From Rehmannia glutinosa (taxonomy: Eukaryota > Streptophyta > Magnoliopsida > Lamiales > Orobanchaceae): a stretch of 64,000 bases of DNA. Shown here one piece after another: positions 21,806 to 32,415 of this stretch; position 1 is the stretch's first letter, and every line of letters starts with the position of its first letter. The DNA is taken from positions 186,001 through 250,000 of the forward strand of contig JABTTQ020003407.1 in the NCBI GenBank assembly GCA_016081115.2, written 5' to 3'. The position numbers were made by a program, and so were the translations under genes. A model generated the notes under the pieces. That model searched no databases, was not told the origin of the DNA, and saw nothing but the letters and a program-made list of their open reading frames with translations.

Positions 21806-24795
21806 ATGATCACACGCTCTAGATCGACCCAGCCAATGCCCATTGATTTGGAAATCAAAAAGACAGCGAAGCAACTAAGGAAAAGAGTCAAAGTAATGGC
21901 GGATGGGACTAATCCAAACGCAGTGGACAACAGAAACAATGAGGAGCGCCCACCGGGGCAGCGTCGGGGTGAATTGTGTGGAAAAACCCGCGCGAAGGGC
22001 AGTTAGTGACTACTTCCAGCCGAAATGTAAGTTAAACTTATGGGGGTGTGGCCCGTCAGCCGATCAATGCAAATAATTTTGAAATAAAACCGGCATTGAT
22101 CCAGATGGTGTCAGAAAACCAGTTTGGGGGTAGAGCCGTTGAGGATCCAAATGCGCATCTAGCGCACTTTTTAGAAATTTGCGATACTGTTTAAATGAAA
22201 GGTGTTTTTGAGGATATCATTTAATGTTGCCTTTTCGCATTTTCTCTACGCGATAAGGCTAAGGGACAGCTATGCTCTCTAACACCACCAGCCGCAAATT
22301 GGGCAGAACTAAGTCAACGATTTCTAGCCAAATACTTTCCCCGATAAAACGCTGCAATTGAAATCTGAGATCGCCCAGTTTAGGCAATTAGATGTTGAGC
22401 CACTATATGAAGCATGGGATAGATTCAGGGAATTGTTAAGAAAGTGCCTTCAACACAGATATCCCGACTACCAACAGGTACAATACTTCTATAATGGTTT
22501 GAGTGGCAACACAAGAACAATTATAGATATTGCATCTGGGGTGCACTACTAGGGAAATATCCTGAGGAGGCACTAGAATTGTTAGAAGAGATGGCGAACA
22601 ACAGTTACCAATGGCCATCCGAGAGGTCTACTGTCCGCCGAGTGGTAGAACTATGAGAAGGTCGTCATGCTCATTAAACAAGTATCCATGCTAAATGTTG
22701 GTCCCAAGGGGTGTGAGTGTAAGGTTTAGAAGGGGGGGTTGAATAAACCTTACCAACTTTTCGATTTAGTCTTTTTAAATATTCAGAGTTAATACTTCAC
22801 AGTTGTGTCCTGGTGATGACTAAGTTAGTTAATCGTGGAGTTAGTCACTCAATGCACTGATCGAGCTGTTGATAGAATAACTCACTATTAAGACTAAAGA
22901 CTTAGCTCAACTCGTGGTTTGTTTTCAGCGGAAGACTTAACACCCTTAAATTTGGTTTAGTTTGATTTAATACTTGGTTTTAGCACTTAGAGATTATCAA
23001 GTGGATAGCAAATTTATCAGCAGAGTTAAACAAATAAGATGCAGGAATTAAAGTCTTTGAAATGTAAATGACACGATAAGTTTTTATAGAGGTTCAAGAT
23101 GGGGTAATTCTTCTACTCCTCTCTTCTCCAACTCCCGGAGGAATCCACTAAGTATTGATCGATACTGAGTGGTAACAGTCCATATACAAGTCTTGATCAC
23201 ACGGTGACTTGATCCTTTGGGACTCGGTCACCGAGATGCCTTGGTCACGCACTGGCTTCTCGTACGACTCAGCCTTCTTCACATGGCAAACGCCTTGCTA
23301 CTACAGCCCACTTGATCAAGCTTCTTGGATTTGATCACGAAGCCCTCCAAAACTTGAGACTGGTTCAACCTTGAACCTTCCTACAATCCTCCGTGGAATG
23401 TAGACCCATTGATTCTTCAAAAATTTCCTCTTCAACCGATTGAAGTTATCTTTCCTTCACGGTGAGTGTTGGATTGATTTTCTTCGTAATGTAGGCTTGA
23501 GGATTGATCTCGAATGATTTGAGAATATCTTAGGTTACTGATTCAAATGTTTGCTTGAATGTTCGTGGTTGGTGTAACCTTCTCTCGTTAGTTATTCCTC
23601 ATCCTTTTATAGTGATCTTTCAAAAATCGCCCGTTGAAGAGATAGCTTATTTTTTTGAAAGTCACTTGTGGTCGTTGGCTTGTCTTGTTGCGATCGTTGG
23701 AATTTCCATTTCCTCGTATGAATGATTCTTGACTTTTCAAAGTTCGACATGGTGCGAGTGCTTCCCATTGGTTTATTCCTCTTGCACGCTCGAACCGAGC
23801 ACTTCAAGAAAGCAAAGATGGAGGTATTACTTGTTTAAGTAATTCTCTTGATTTCTCGGCAACGGATCTCTTTCGATTGTCTTGACTTGACCGCATTTTC
23901 TTCACATTCCCAGGTGACTTGAGTCACTTTCAATCATTTGATGACTCCTCCTGTCATTTCGATCTTGAGACTTGGTTGTCTTGAGTTGACTTGCGACGAT
24001 CTTAACTCACCGCATCTCACCGCACCTTGATCGAGTTCCGTCTTCTCTTCTTTGCCATACTCATTTGTCTTGCAATGAGTCTTCCTTCTAGTCTCCGGTT
24101 GTCTTCTTGCATGTTTAGGCATAGCTGACTTAACTCAGCTTGACCAGCCCTATCTATTACAATGCAGTTTACAACAAAAATGGGGTGCCAACTTCCTATT
24201 CTAAGTTTTACATGGCATTCATCAAAATTTACAAAATGATTTCCCAACACTAAATATGAAACTGGACGCGATGCAACAAGTGACTCCAAGAGATCTTGTT
24301 GTTGTTGAAGAAGAAGCAAACTTTGTGGGCCAACAAAGGAACTTCAACAACAATTACAGAAATAATCAGATACCCAACTACTACCATCCAGGGTTGCGAA
24401 ACCTTGAAAATTTCTCTTACACTAACAATGAAAATGTTTTGCAGCCGCCTCAGGGATATAACGTGGGTAATCAAGGCAGAGCGGAGTCGAGTGAAAAGAA
24501 AACATTTATTGAGGAGATGCTATCCTCATTTATCGGAGAGACAAGGGCGAGACTAAACAAAGATGAAGCCAAAGTAGACAGGATAGAAGAACAGATCACT
24601 CAGCTAAACGAATGTAAACACAAGACTAAAATCTCTGGAAACACAAGTAGCTCAAATCGCAACTCCTGTGGGAGACCAGCGTATCAAAAAGGCAAATTCC
24701 CAAGTGATACTGAGCTAAATCCACGAGAGCAATGCAACGCCATTCGCCTGATGGATGGCATTGAAGGTTCACAGATTTCAAATGACAAGGTTTAG
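21806..24795 (+). pseudogene. Athila-type gag, interrupted by a solo LTR
   Basis: The first part (21806-22690) shows the retrotrans_gag core: FGGRAVEDPNAHLAHFLEIC (about 22120), LFAFSLRDKAKGQL and WAELSQRFLAKYF. Further matching sequence runs to 22690 across several stops. A solo LTR with CTAAA duplications occupies 22696-24249. Gag resumes at 24256 with an Asn/Tyr-rich stretch (FNNNYRNNQIPNYYHPGLRN) typical of the Athila gag C-terminus and ends at 24795. Gag would form the particle that packages the RNA. Confidence 0.8.
22696..24249 (-). mobile_element. Solo LTR (1,554 bp, SIRE/Copia type) in the Athila gag
   Basis: Perfect 5-bp duplications CTAAA (22691-22695 and 24250-24254) flank a sequence running TGTTGG...CCAACA. 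No internal region is present. Orientation is minus: TATAAAAGG lies at 23611-23603 on that strand, and the GGGGGGG tract near the plus-strand start corresponds to the CCCCC tract near the 3' end of the SIRE-e LTRs. A solo LTR results from recombination between the two LTRs of a full element. Confidence 0.85.
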
Positions 24796-24839
24796 CAAAA
24801 GTGATTAGAAATCTGAAGTCTGGCTGAAGACATAAAACT

Positions 24840-25450
24840 TAGCGATGTATGGGAGGCAACCCAATTTATTTCGTATTTTCGTATTTTTTCGCCTTCAATT
24901 TTAATTTTAATTTTACTTTTTATTATTTTGTTTTTTTTATTAACTTAATTTTTAGTTTTGTTTAGTTTTATTGAGTTGTTGTGTAGAAGGCGTCACGGCA
25001 AACTCCCAATTATCGGGAAAAAAAAAGTACAGAACCAATCCCACACAGGCATGTGAGATCACACGACCAGGTCGTGCTAGAGGCTGAATTGCCCAGCATC
25101 ACACGGCCGTGAGAAGAAAGGCAGCAAGCAGACGCGCAGAATGGCACATGCAGGGCTACATGGCCAGACTGTGTGCCCCAACTCCAAAAATCGGATATTA
25201 TTCGAATACCCCCTATTTTAACCCTAAAATCTCATTTTTTTTCCCACTTTCTCCTACACAAACCCTAACCCACGAAAATTGTCTCCCTAAATTCTCAAAT
25301 TACTCTCCAAATCTCTCCAAATTCACCTCAAATCTCAAACCAAAATCACAAATCCTTCACCCTCTCAAGAAACCCACCACCAAATACCTTCAAATTGCAA
25401 CTTCTTCAAGTTCTACACCAAGTTTGGGGGAACTTAATTTAGATTTTAAT
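24840..25450 (+). other. Athila 3' non-coding region
   Basis: T-rich sequence, then a second GC-rich patch (25040-25190) with CACACGGCCGTGAG-like words. Then comes an AC-rich stretch ending in AAGTTTGGGGGAAC (about 25421), resembling the AAGTTTGGGGG signature common in Athila-type 3' regions. An open stretch at 25109-25453 looks like low-complexity translation only. Confidence 0.45.
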
Positions 25451-25624
25451 TAGTTAGTAAAATAAGCTTGATTTTTGGTCGCTTCAATAAAATTGGAATA
25501 CGATGTTATTACAACCTAAGTGTTTTGAATATCAATCCTTGAGGAATACGACCTTCCTTGCTATTATTCTATAAACTACACTGTACATTTGCAGTTGTAG
25601 GAACCAAAATATTTTTGGCGAACG
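25450..25624 (+). repeat. Truncated 3' LTR end of the Athila-like element
   Basis: It repeats the last 170 or so bases of the 5' LTR almost exactly, from CTTGATTTTTGGTCGCTTC to TTTTTGGCGAAC, then diverges. The terminal CA appears as CG. Confidence 0.7.
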
Positions 25625-25970
25625 CGTTAAATTAGGATCAGGTTCGTGTGTTTCCTTTTTTCTTTTTCTGTCTCTGTTTATCTTCTGCCTTTCTATGTGA
25701 TTATATAGCATGTTAAATTGTTAATGTTTGTGTTATAAATGGGTTTCCTTTTTTTGTTGTTTAGTGTTTGGTTGAGCCAGCTCATTTAATCAGTCAGAAA
25801 TGTGATGATATAGGATTTAAAGGATTTTAAGCTTTTGCAGCACTTTTTCATGGTTATATTAGCATTTAAATTTTTTGTATGTGGTACACGTTGTTTGGAC
25901 AAGTGAGGATCTTCTTATCATTAGATAGTCTGATGAACTTTTCTAGAGAAAACTTTTATCTCAGACACTA

Positions 25971-26138
25971 ATGGCTTCTGCTTCTATGCCTCAAAATCCG
26001 GGGCCAAGGATTAGTCCAGCAAAGCCGGGAACTCGAGACATTAAAAAAAACATATTCTGTGTTAAATGTCTGTCTCATCTGAAAAACCAAAAAATTAAAG
26101 GGGTGAGAAATATGATATTTTTAACAGCACTTATGTGA
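25971..26138 (+). pseudogene. Possible captured host exon inside the CACTA
   Basis: A 55-codon open frame starts at an ATG (MASASMPQNPGPRISPAKPG) with a C-x2-C pair (FCVKCLSHL). At GGG|GTGAGA (26102/26103) there is a good splice-donor match, so it may be a first exon followed by an intron. The family is not recognised. Its place within the CACTA proper suggests a captured gene fragment or the element's own second gene. Confidence 0.35.
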
Positions 26139-27065
26139 TTATCTTTCACATCTTATGAACAATTGTTATAGGGCATTTTTTTAATCATCAGGACCAAGGG
26201 CTGAGTACTTTTTGTGCTTTTATAACATGTTTTCTCTGTTTAAGAAAAATGGAATCTCTAGTCACATTTAATTATCAGAAATATATCTTGCACTTTTGAT
26301 AATTTCAAGAAAAATAATCCAATTATAAGGCTCCATATCTTTTTATTGGTGTCATCAGTTATTGAGTATCACTTCTGAGGTAGTGGTTATTTCCTAAATT
26401 TAAAGTCCAAGTTGTTAAAAGCACTTGAAAAGTTGAATTAGGATCAATAGATTAACAGACAACCAGATTCTCACACAGAGATAGAGTAATTACTAGACTT
26501 GATTATTCTTGAAGTCTCTATCCTGATTTCTATCTTCTACATATTTAGTTCAGTGGACTTATTAATGAAGGGGTGCTATAATGTTACAAATGTACATGCT
26601 TTTGAAGAATGTGACTGATTTTACTTTTTTTCTCTTCTTTATTTCTATAGGAAGTATATGGGTGGTGTACATACAATGGTCCTTTTTACCACTTCCGAGA
26701 ATATTATTGTCTTTTTCACATTTTGCACCTATGCTAGTTTTACATGTGTTCTGTTGGAGTTACTTTTTTTTAACCATTTTTGCTTCTGATTGTGATGTTC
26801 TTTAGTTACTATTGTCTTCTGGTGGCGAATTAGGTTTCTGGAAGATATGTAGTGAGTAATTGCTAAAGGTGACACTTTACAGTCTAAGAAACATATTTAT
26901 GCTCTTGGATTGTGTTGCCATTCTTTGCTAAAATTAAATAATGTTCTGAAAACAACTTGAACCATTGCTCAACTGTTGAGACTTATTTCGGATGTGTGTG
27001 TGGTTTCTTTTACCAAATAATGTGTCACACTTTTCCCCCTTTGTTTTACTGTATAATATCAGGAG
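26139..27065. other. CACTA interior, intron-like sequence
   Basis: T-rich, intron-like sequence. TTTCTATAG at about 26643-26651 followed by GGAAGTATATGGG could be an acceptor. A short GGELGFWK-encoding stretch (26821-26845) resembles a conserved block of glutamate-receptor-like proteins and would fit the GLR fragment found on the other side of Copia-A. Both readings are tentative. Confidence 0.35.
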
Positions 27066-27070
27066 GATAT

Positions 27071-28243
27071 TGTTGGATTTGGTCTTGAGAAATGGGTGTT
27101 GACCCGATTTTGACAAAATAATTAAGTGGTTTTCATTTGTGAAAAATGGAATTAAATTATTTGTAAAAATTCTACTAACAGAGTATATGAGAATACCATT
27201 TGGAATTTCTCAAAACCGATTCCGGGTGAATGAGAAATTAATGCTAGAAGTTAGCCACTTAATACAAATAAATGGTATGGAAAATAGAAAATGTGGGGAA
27301 GGAGAGATGCTCCATCCCACATAGGATAAAGAGGATAAAGTTGCACACTTAATATATCCCAAGTTGGACATATGAGTTTGGGCCTTTGGGGGCACCCAAG
27401 TTTTTAAAGGGGTGAGGACCTACATGCTTGTGGGTTTGGTTCAAAGCACACACGCGCCCTGCCGCCGCCCGCCGGCCGGCTCGGCTCGGCCCGGGTCGTG
27501 GGCTTGGGCTTGGGCTTCAAGGCCCTTATTCTTTTTGGACCAAAAACCTTTAAAATTAAATGTTTAATTAATTTTTGTAATTAATTAAATAGATTTAATT
27601 AATTTTCATAATTAATTAAAAGAGTTCAAACAGGAAAAGGTTCGCCCAGCCACAAGACGGCAAAAGCACGACCGTGCGGTCGGGTTGTGCTACCCTGCCA
27701 AGTTTTGAGCTGCAAGATGGCCGGGCGCGCACGCCGTGCTTTGCCTGGGTCGTGGCGCCATGCCGAACTTTTTGCGCACTGGGCCAAGACGACGGCGAGC
27801 GCACGGCCGTGCGTCTGGTCGTGCTCCCCTGGACAGATGCGTCTGTCTGTGGAAAAGGTTTCTTTTCGAGCCAAAAGACTTGGTCTTTCTATACGAGGCG
27901 CCTAAGGCCTATAATATTCGATCCCTGGTGACTGAAAACGATACGAAATTACCAGATAACAAAAACCAAACATTGCATTTTGCATCTTGTCTCATTTCCT
28001 CCTTGAAAAGCTTGAAAGTTGTCAAACACTTGGTAGTTCGCTGTTGTTCCGGGTTTGCTAGTGCTGCTAACCGGAACTGTTCAAAGTCGTTGTATCTTAG
28101 AGGCGAGCGCCGGAACCATAAGCACTCGGTATACGGGGCGTTTTCATCTTGCGGAGACAAAATCTAATTATGGCCTCGACTAAACCATACACTTAGCCAT
28201 TTTCTTCCAAAACAGAAACCATACACCATATATTTTAATGACA
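27071..28243 (+). repeat. 5' LTR of Copia-A
   Basis: It begins TGTTGGATTTGG and ends TTTTAATGACA. The LTR holds a GGGCTT repeat (about 27498-27518), TTAATTAATT dyads (27560-27615) and a GC-rich island with palindromes such as GCACGGCCGTGC (27640-27860). Around 27440-27500 it has a GC-rich stretch lacking in the 3' LTR, and the island differs strongly between the two LTRs, while the flanks are nearly identical. Confidence 0.9.
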
Positions 28244-28277
28244 ATCGCAAGACGAAAATTTGTTTCTGTTGAAGACG

Positions 28278-29010
28278 ATGGCATCCAGTTCAATCTCTTT
28301 CACACCAATGGTTGTTGCTCCCGCTCACGGCGAAAAGCTGCCCAAGTTCTCCGGTGCCGACTTCAAACATTGGCAACAGAAGATGCTCTTGGCATAACAG
28401 CGATTTTCTATGTCGCAACTATGTGTTGAACGGGCTAGACGACACTCTCTACAACGTCTATAGCACGTTCAAGACGTCCAAGGAACTGTGGGATTCCTTG
28501 GAGAAGAAGTACAAAATGGAAGATGCCGGGACAAAAAAATTTATTGTCGGCAAATTCCTCGAGTATAAGATGGTTGACACCAAGACGGTGATCAGCCAAG
28601 TTCAGGAGATTCAAATCATACTTCACGACTTGGTGTCTGAAGGGATGATTTTGAATGAATCCTTTCAAGTGGCTGCAATAATCGAGAAATTGCCGCCATT
28701 ATGGAAGGATTTCAAAAACTACCTCAAGCACAAGCGTAAAGAGATGGGCTTGAGGATCTGATTGTTCGGCTTCGTATAGAAGAACACAACCGAAAATCAG
28801 ATGTGAAAACCAGTAAATCTGGAATGGAGGCTAAGGCCAATCTTGTTGAATCGAGCACTAGCAAGAAACGCAAGCACTCCGGGAAGGAAAAAGGAAAGGC
28901 CAAAAAGTTCAAGGGGAATTGCTACAACTGTGGCAAACCGAACCACATGGCGAAGGATTGCCGACACCCAAAAAAGGACAATCAAGGTGGCAACCAACAA
29001 GCCAATGTGA
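28278..29010 (+). pseudogene. Copia-A gag
   Basis: The ATG at 28278 opens with MASSSISFTPMVV, then GEKLPKFSGADFKHWQQKML, the usual start of a Copia gag (UBN2 family). The next conserved segment (FLCRNYVLNGLDDTLYN, SKELWDSLEKKYK, KLPPLWKDFKNYLKHK) lies in another frame (28387-28761), with the middle of the N-terminal domain missing. After a second shift, a Lys-rich tract and the zinc knuckle C-Y-N-C-G-K-P-N-H-M-A-K-D-C (28921-28962) follow. Gag forms the particle and binds RNA. Confidence 0.85.
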
Positions 29011-29079
29011 CGGAGGACAAGTCGGTTCCAATAGACTTGTCGGAGCTCGATCTCTCCGCCGTTGTGTTTGAAGTTAATA

Positions 29080-29511
29080 TGGTGGATAACCCAAGAGAGT
29101 GGTGGATAGATACCGGGGCTACTCGTCACATTTGTGCCAACAAGGAGATGTTCTCCTCCTACACTCCGATTAATGGAAGGAAGTTGTTCATGGGGAACTC
29201 TTCGACTTCTAACATCATTGGGCTTGGAAAGGTGGTGCTCAAGATGACTTCCGGGAAGGAGCTTACGCTTGTAGACGTGCTGCATGTCCCAGACATCCGC
29301 AAGAACTTGGTTTCCGGTCCTTTGCTTAGCAAGGCCAGCTTTAGACTAGTGTTTGAGTCCGACAAGTTTGTAATGACCAAGAATGATCACTTTTTATGTA
29401 AAAGGTTACCTTGATAAGGGCCTGTTTAAAATGTCTGTAATGTCTGTTTTCTGCCAAGAGGCGAAGAATAAAAATATTACTTTTGTTTACTTGTTGGATT
29501 GTTCTAATTTA
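29080..29511 (+). pseudogene. Copia-A protease and start of integrase
   Basis: The frame of the zinc knuckle runs into WWIDTGATRHIC (catalytic DTG at about 29110) and on to LTLVDVLHVPDIRKNLVSG, the standard Copia protease-integrase boundary, then stops at 29412-29414. A further piece (GYLDKGLFKMSVM, then FVYLLDCSNL) runs up to the SIRE-e1 insertion point at 29511. The sequence resumes at 37063. Confidence 0.85.
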
Positions 29512-30949
29512 TGTTTGATACATGTTTTTATCTTAATTTTGATGATTTTATTTTTTACACCAAAACAATGTTTTTAATTGTTGTCCAAATACTCCTAAAT
29601 GATTTAAAATGATTTTAATATTTTCCGGAGTATTTCTTCAAGTTTTATTGGACAACACTTTTAATGATTTTATGTTTATAAGTTTTTACTTCAAAACAAG
29701 GTTCCTAAATGTTGTCTAAATACTCCCGATTGGTTTAAAATGTTTTTACTAAATTTTCGGAGTATTTATTGAGTTTTATTTTCGACAAAAATTGGACAAC
29801 ATTTCTGTCTCGAGGTCAACCGGTCGCCGTAGAGGGCAACCCGCACCGAAGATGAATTTTGGAACAAAAAATGAGACGGAAGGAAAATTGGCGGCCAGGT
29901 CGATGGCCGTCGGTGACGTCAATCGGTCGACCCCGTCGACCGTGCACTGGGAGCAAAAATTGAAACAGAATATTGCTCTTGAAAAATCATTGAGCGGGAC
30001 CGTCAGGTCAGGTCGACCGGTCAAGTCCCCGACCTGGGTCGCCTGTGTTATTTTCTTTGTGTATTTTTCAAACGCCTATTTCGTGTGACCGGTCGCCCTA
30101 TCTTTTGACAAAAAAAATTCGACCGTTTGACAAACAGACAAACTTTCCTTAAAATGGGATTGATTTCTAACTAGCTATATTTTTGATTTTAATTATATTT
30201 TTCGTAGATTTTCAATCCCCAAGAGGAGCCTATGCTTGATCAATCATCTCCTATAAATAGAGGAAGTTTTGGAGCAATCAACACAACAAGAGAGAACAAT
30301 ACAACACAACAAGAAACACTCAAGCAAGCACTTGGTCTTATATTGTCATTATTCTTGTTGTAATTTGCCTAGCTTATCACTTTCACATCTTTGAGGTCTA
30401 GGCTATTCTTGATTACACTTGCACTCAATTGTATAATTCATTATCGAGTTGTAATCTTGAATTTTTGGGTTATCATTCAACACAAGATATCCTTGTGAGT
30501 GTTATTGTGGTAAGAATACACTTGGGTGATCTAGGTGTTAGGTGTAAGAAGATTGTGGTAATCTTCTTGTTGAGGTGTTGAAGAATTTGGTATTCTTCAA
30601 GGTTGAAGATTGTGGTAATCTTCACAAGGTGCCGTTGGAGATTGTGGTAATCTCAAAGGTGGTGTTGAAGAAGAGTGTTGTGCTCTTCAAGGTGTTGTTG
30701 TAAGTTGGTGTATTAATTTTGGTAATTAATAAAATCTTTTTGTCTTTTTGAAATCCATCCCGGATATACTGGGGTGGTAGATGATTAGGCCCTAGGTGGG
30801 TTGAACCTCTATAAATCGACGTGTGTTGTTTACATTCCGCACTTTCTATATTGTCTTGGCTTGTTCTATTTGAAAAAGAGGGTAAAATCGAAAAGATGGA
30901 GATAATCTATTCATCCCCCTCTAGATTATCGTAGCCGCTTGGACTTACA
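29512..30949 (+). repeat. 5' LTR of SIRE-e1
   Basis: TGTTTGATAC...GGACTTACA. TATA box TATAAATA at 30252-30259 and poly(A)-type AATAAA at 30728-30733. The palindrome island with CGACCGG/GGTCGAC words (29818-30110) is upstream of the TATA box, in U3. The hairpin array (30499-30688) lies between TATA and AATAAA, so probably in R. Confidence 0.92.
30499..30688 (+). repeat. Array of six hairpins with a common GTGGT-type loop (SIRE-e1 5' LTR)
   Basis: Six inverted repeats in 190 bp: 30499-30521, 30546-30568 (stem AAGAAGATT), 30580-30598 (GAAGAAT), 30605-30623 (GAAGATT), 30638-30654 (GAGATT) and 30670-30688 (GAAGAG). Loops are GTGGT, TTGGT or TTGTG type. Stem sequences differ from unit to unit but both arms change together. 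Confidence 0.85.
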
Positions 30950-32357
30950 AGTGGTATCAAAGCCAAACTCTTTGGCAACCTCATTTCACATCGCGAGTGA
31001 AGAGGAACGATCGTCGGTTACGAACAAAGCTCATCTTACCGGCACCTCCACCACCAAGCCACCACTATTTGATTCCAAAAATTTTATATTTTGGAAAGAA
31101 AGAATGGAATGTTATCTACAAGGTTGCGGGTTTGATATTTGGAACATCGTCATAAATGGAGAATCTATTCCGATGATAGACACACCACACACCTCCAAAG
31201 GCTTCAAAGAGCTCAATGATGAAGAGAAGAAAATCATCTCCTTAAACGGTAAAGCTCTCAATATTTTGTATTGTTCATTTACTAATTTGGTATATGAACA
31301 TATTGTAGGGATTCGATCGGCTCATGGAGTATGGCAAAAATTAGAAGCCATTCATGAAGTATATGCAAATGATAGGAGCAACTCAAAAGCATCTACTTCT
31401 CAAAGGGATACAATGTCAAATCTAAGGAACAAACCTCTTACAACTTCCAACTATAAAGAAGTTGAACATTGTCTTATGGGCATCGAAGAAGAAAACGAGG
31501 TATGTCTTAAACCCTCTACTTCCTATGATATTGTTGTTCAAAATGATTATAGTGATTTGCAAAATGATTTTGATGATCTTCAAAATGAATTCCAAAATTT
31601 ACTTGTTAAGTACAAAAATTTGAAAAAGGAATTCAATGTTTTGAAAAATGAAAAGGATAGTTTATGTACTTCCTATGAATTACTATCATGTGCTCACACC
31701 ACCACACTTGACAAGGTTAGAAACCTTGAAAAACAAAATAGTACTCTTGTTGAGGATATGAATTGCATGAAAAATGATTTATCAAAATCAAACTTATGTA
31801 CCAATAAATTGCCCAATATTGTGAATGGTAATGATTGTGATAGTGAACTTGATCATGAGCCTAATATTGTCAAGCATATGAAAAAGAATCGTGTTCCTAT
31901 GCATGTTAGTAATATTACTTGCTTTTATTGCGGTAAGAAGGGACACGCCGTTAATACTTGTCGGGCTAGAAATAACTCTAATTATTGTTGGAGACCTAAA
32001 AGTCTCAAGACTAATCCCAAAGGACCCAAACTCTTGAGGGTACCACAAAACAATGTTATATTAGGTACCCGGCGAAATAATAATCGAAGAAAATTCATAC
32101 CGCCAAGAAAACATCAAATGACCATTTCATTTGATCAAAGGAGAAAACATTTTCAACAAAGTCATTTTCCAAGAAGAGGAAATAATCAAAAATGGGATGA
32201 ACAAAATCCTTGGAAGTGGCAAAGACATCATCAACAAGATGATTTTCCAAGAGAAAGACACTTTCAAAAATGGGAAGGCCACAATGCTTGGATATGGAGC
32301 AATTGGAGAAACCATCATCAACATGAAGATTTTCAAAAGGGAAGATATCATCAATAA
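30950..32357 (+). CDS. SIRE-e1 gag, open reading frame
   Basis: An uninterrupted frame runs from the LTR end through the primer site to TAA at 32355-32357 (about 469 codons; the frame is also open a little into the LTR). Domains: Copia gag N-domain (PPLFDSKNFIFWKERMECYL, then LYCSFTNLVYEHIVGIRSAH and VWQKLEAI), a long predicted coiled coil (DLQNDFDDLQNEFQNLLVKY and following), zinc knuckle C-F-Y-C-G-K-K-G-H-A-V-N-T-C (about 31920-31961) and a Gln/His/Trp/Arg-rich C-terminal tail with about five repeats of the type W-x-R-H-H-Q-x-D-D-F. The first ATG after the primer site is at 31104, inside the N-domain, so the true start is unclear. Close relative: the SIRE-e2 gag on the other strand. Confidence 0.85.
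30952..30964 (+). other. Primer binding site of SIRE-e1 (tRNA-iMet)
   Basis: TGGTATCAAAGCC two bases after the LTR; one mismatch to the complement of the initiator tRNA-Met 3' end (TGGTATCAGAGCC). Confidence 0.85.
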
Positions 32358-32415
32358 TGGTAACGGCACAACCCATGGAAATGGCGAAATTGGTAAACCG
32401 TATCTCCCTATTTAA

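Larger units (their letters stand above)
20050..25624 (+). mobile_element. Athila-like Ty3/gypsy retrotransposon derivative, deleted
   Basis: It has a long 5' LTR, a tRNA-Asp primer site, an Athila-type gag and a short copy of the LTR end at about 25450-25624. Protease, RT, RNase H and integrase are absent. The right copy repeats only the last 170 or so bases of the left LTR, so the 3' LTR is mostly deleted. The left limit is approximate and no 5-bp duplication could be matched. Confidence 0.75.

Noticed and set aside
27616..28167. Overlapping open frames of 60-143 codons on both strands
   Set aside because: They lie in the GC-rich island of the Copia-A LTR, where stop codons are rare by composition. 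They have no homology and are not matched in the 3' LTR.
30499..30688. CRISPR-like repeat-spacer appearance of the hairpin array
   Set aside because: The units vary in sequence and spacing, the intervening sequence is itself related, and the array is part of a plant LTR present in four copies.
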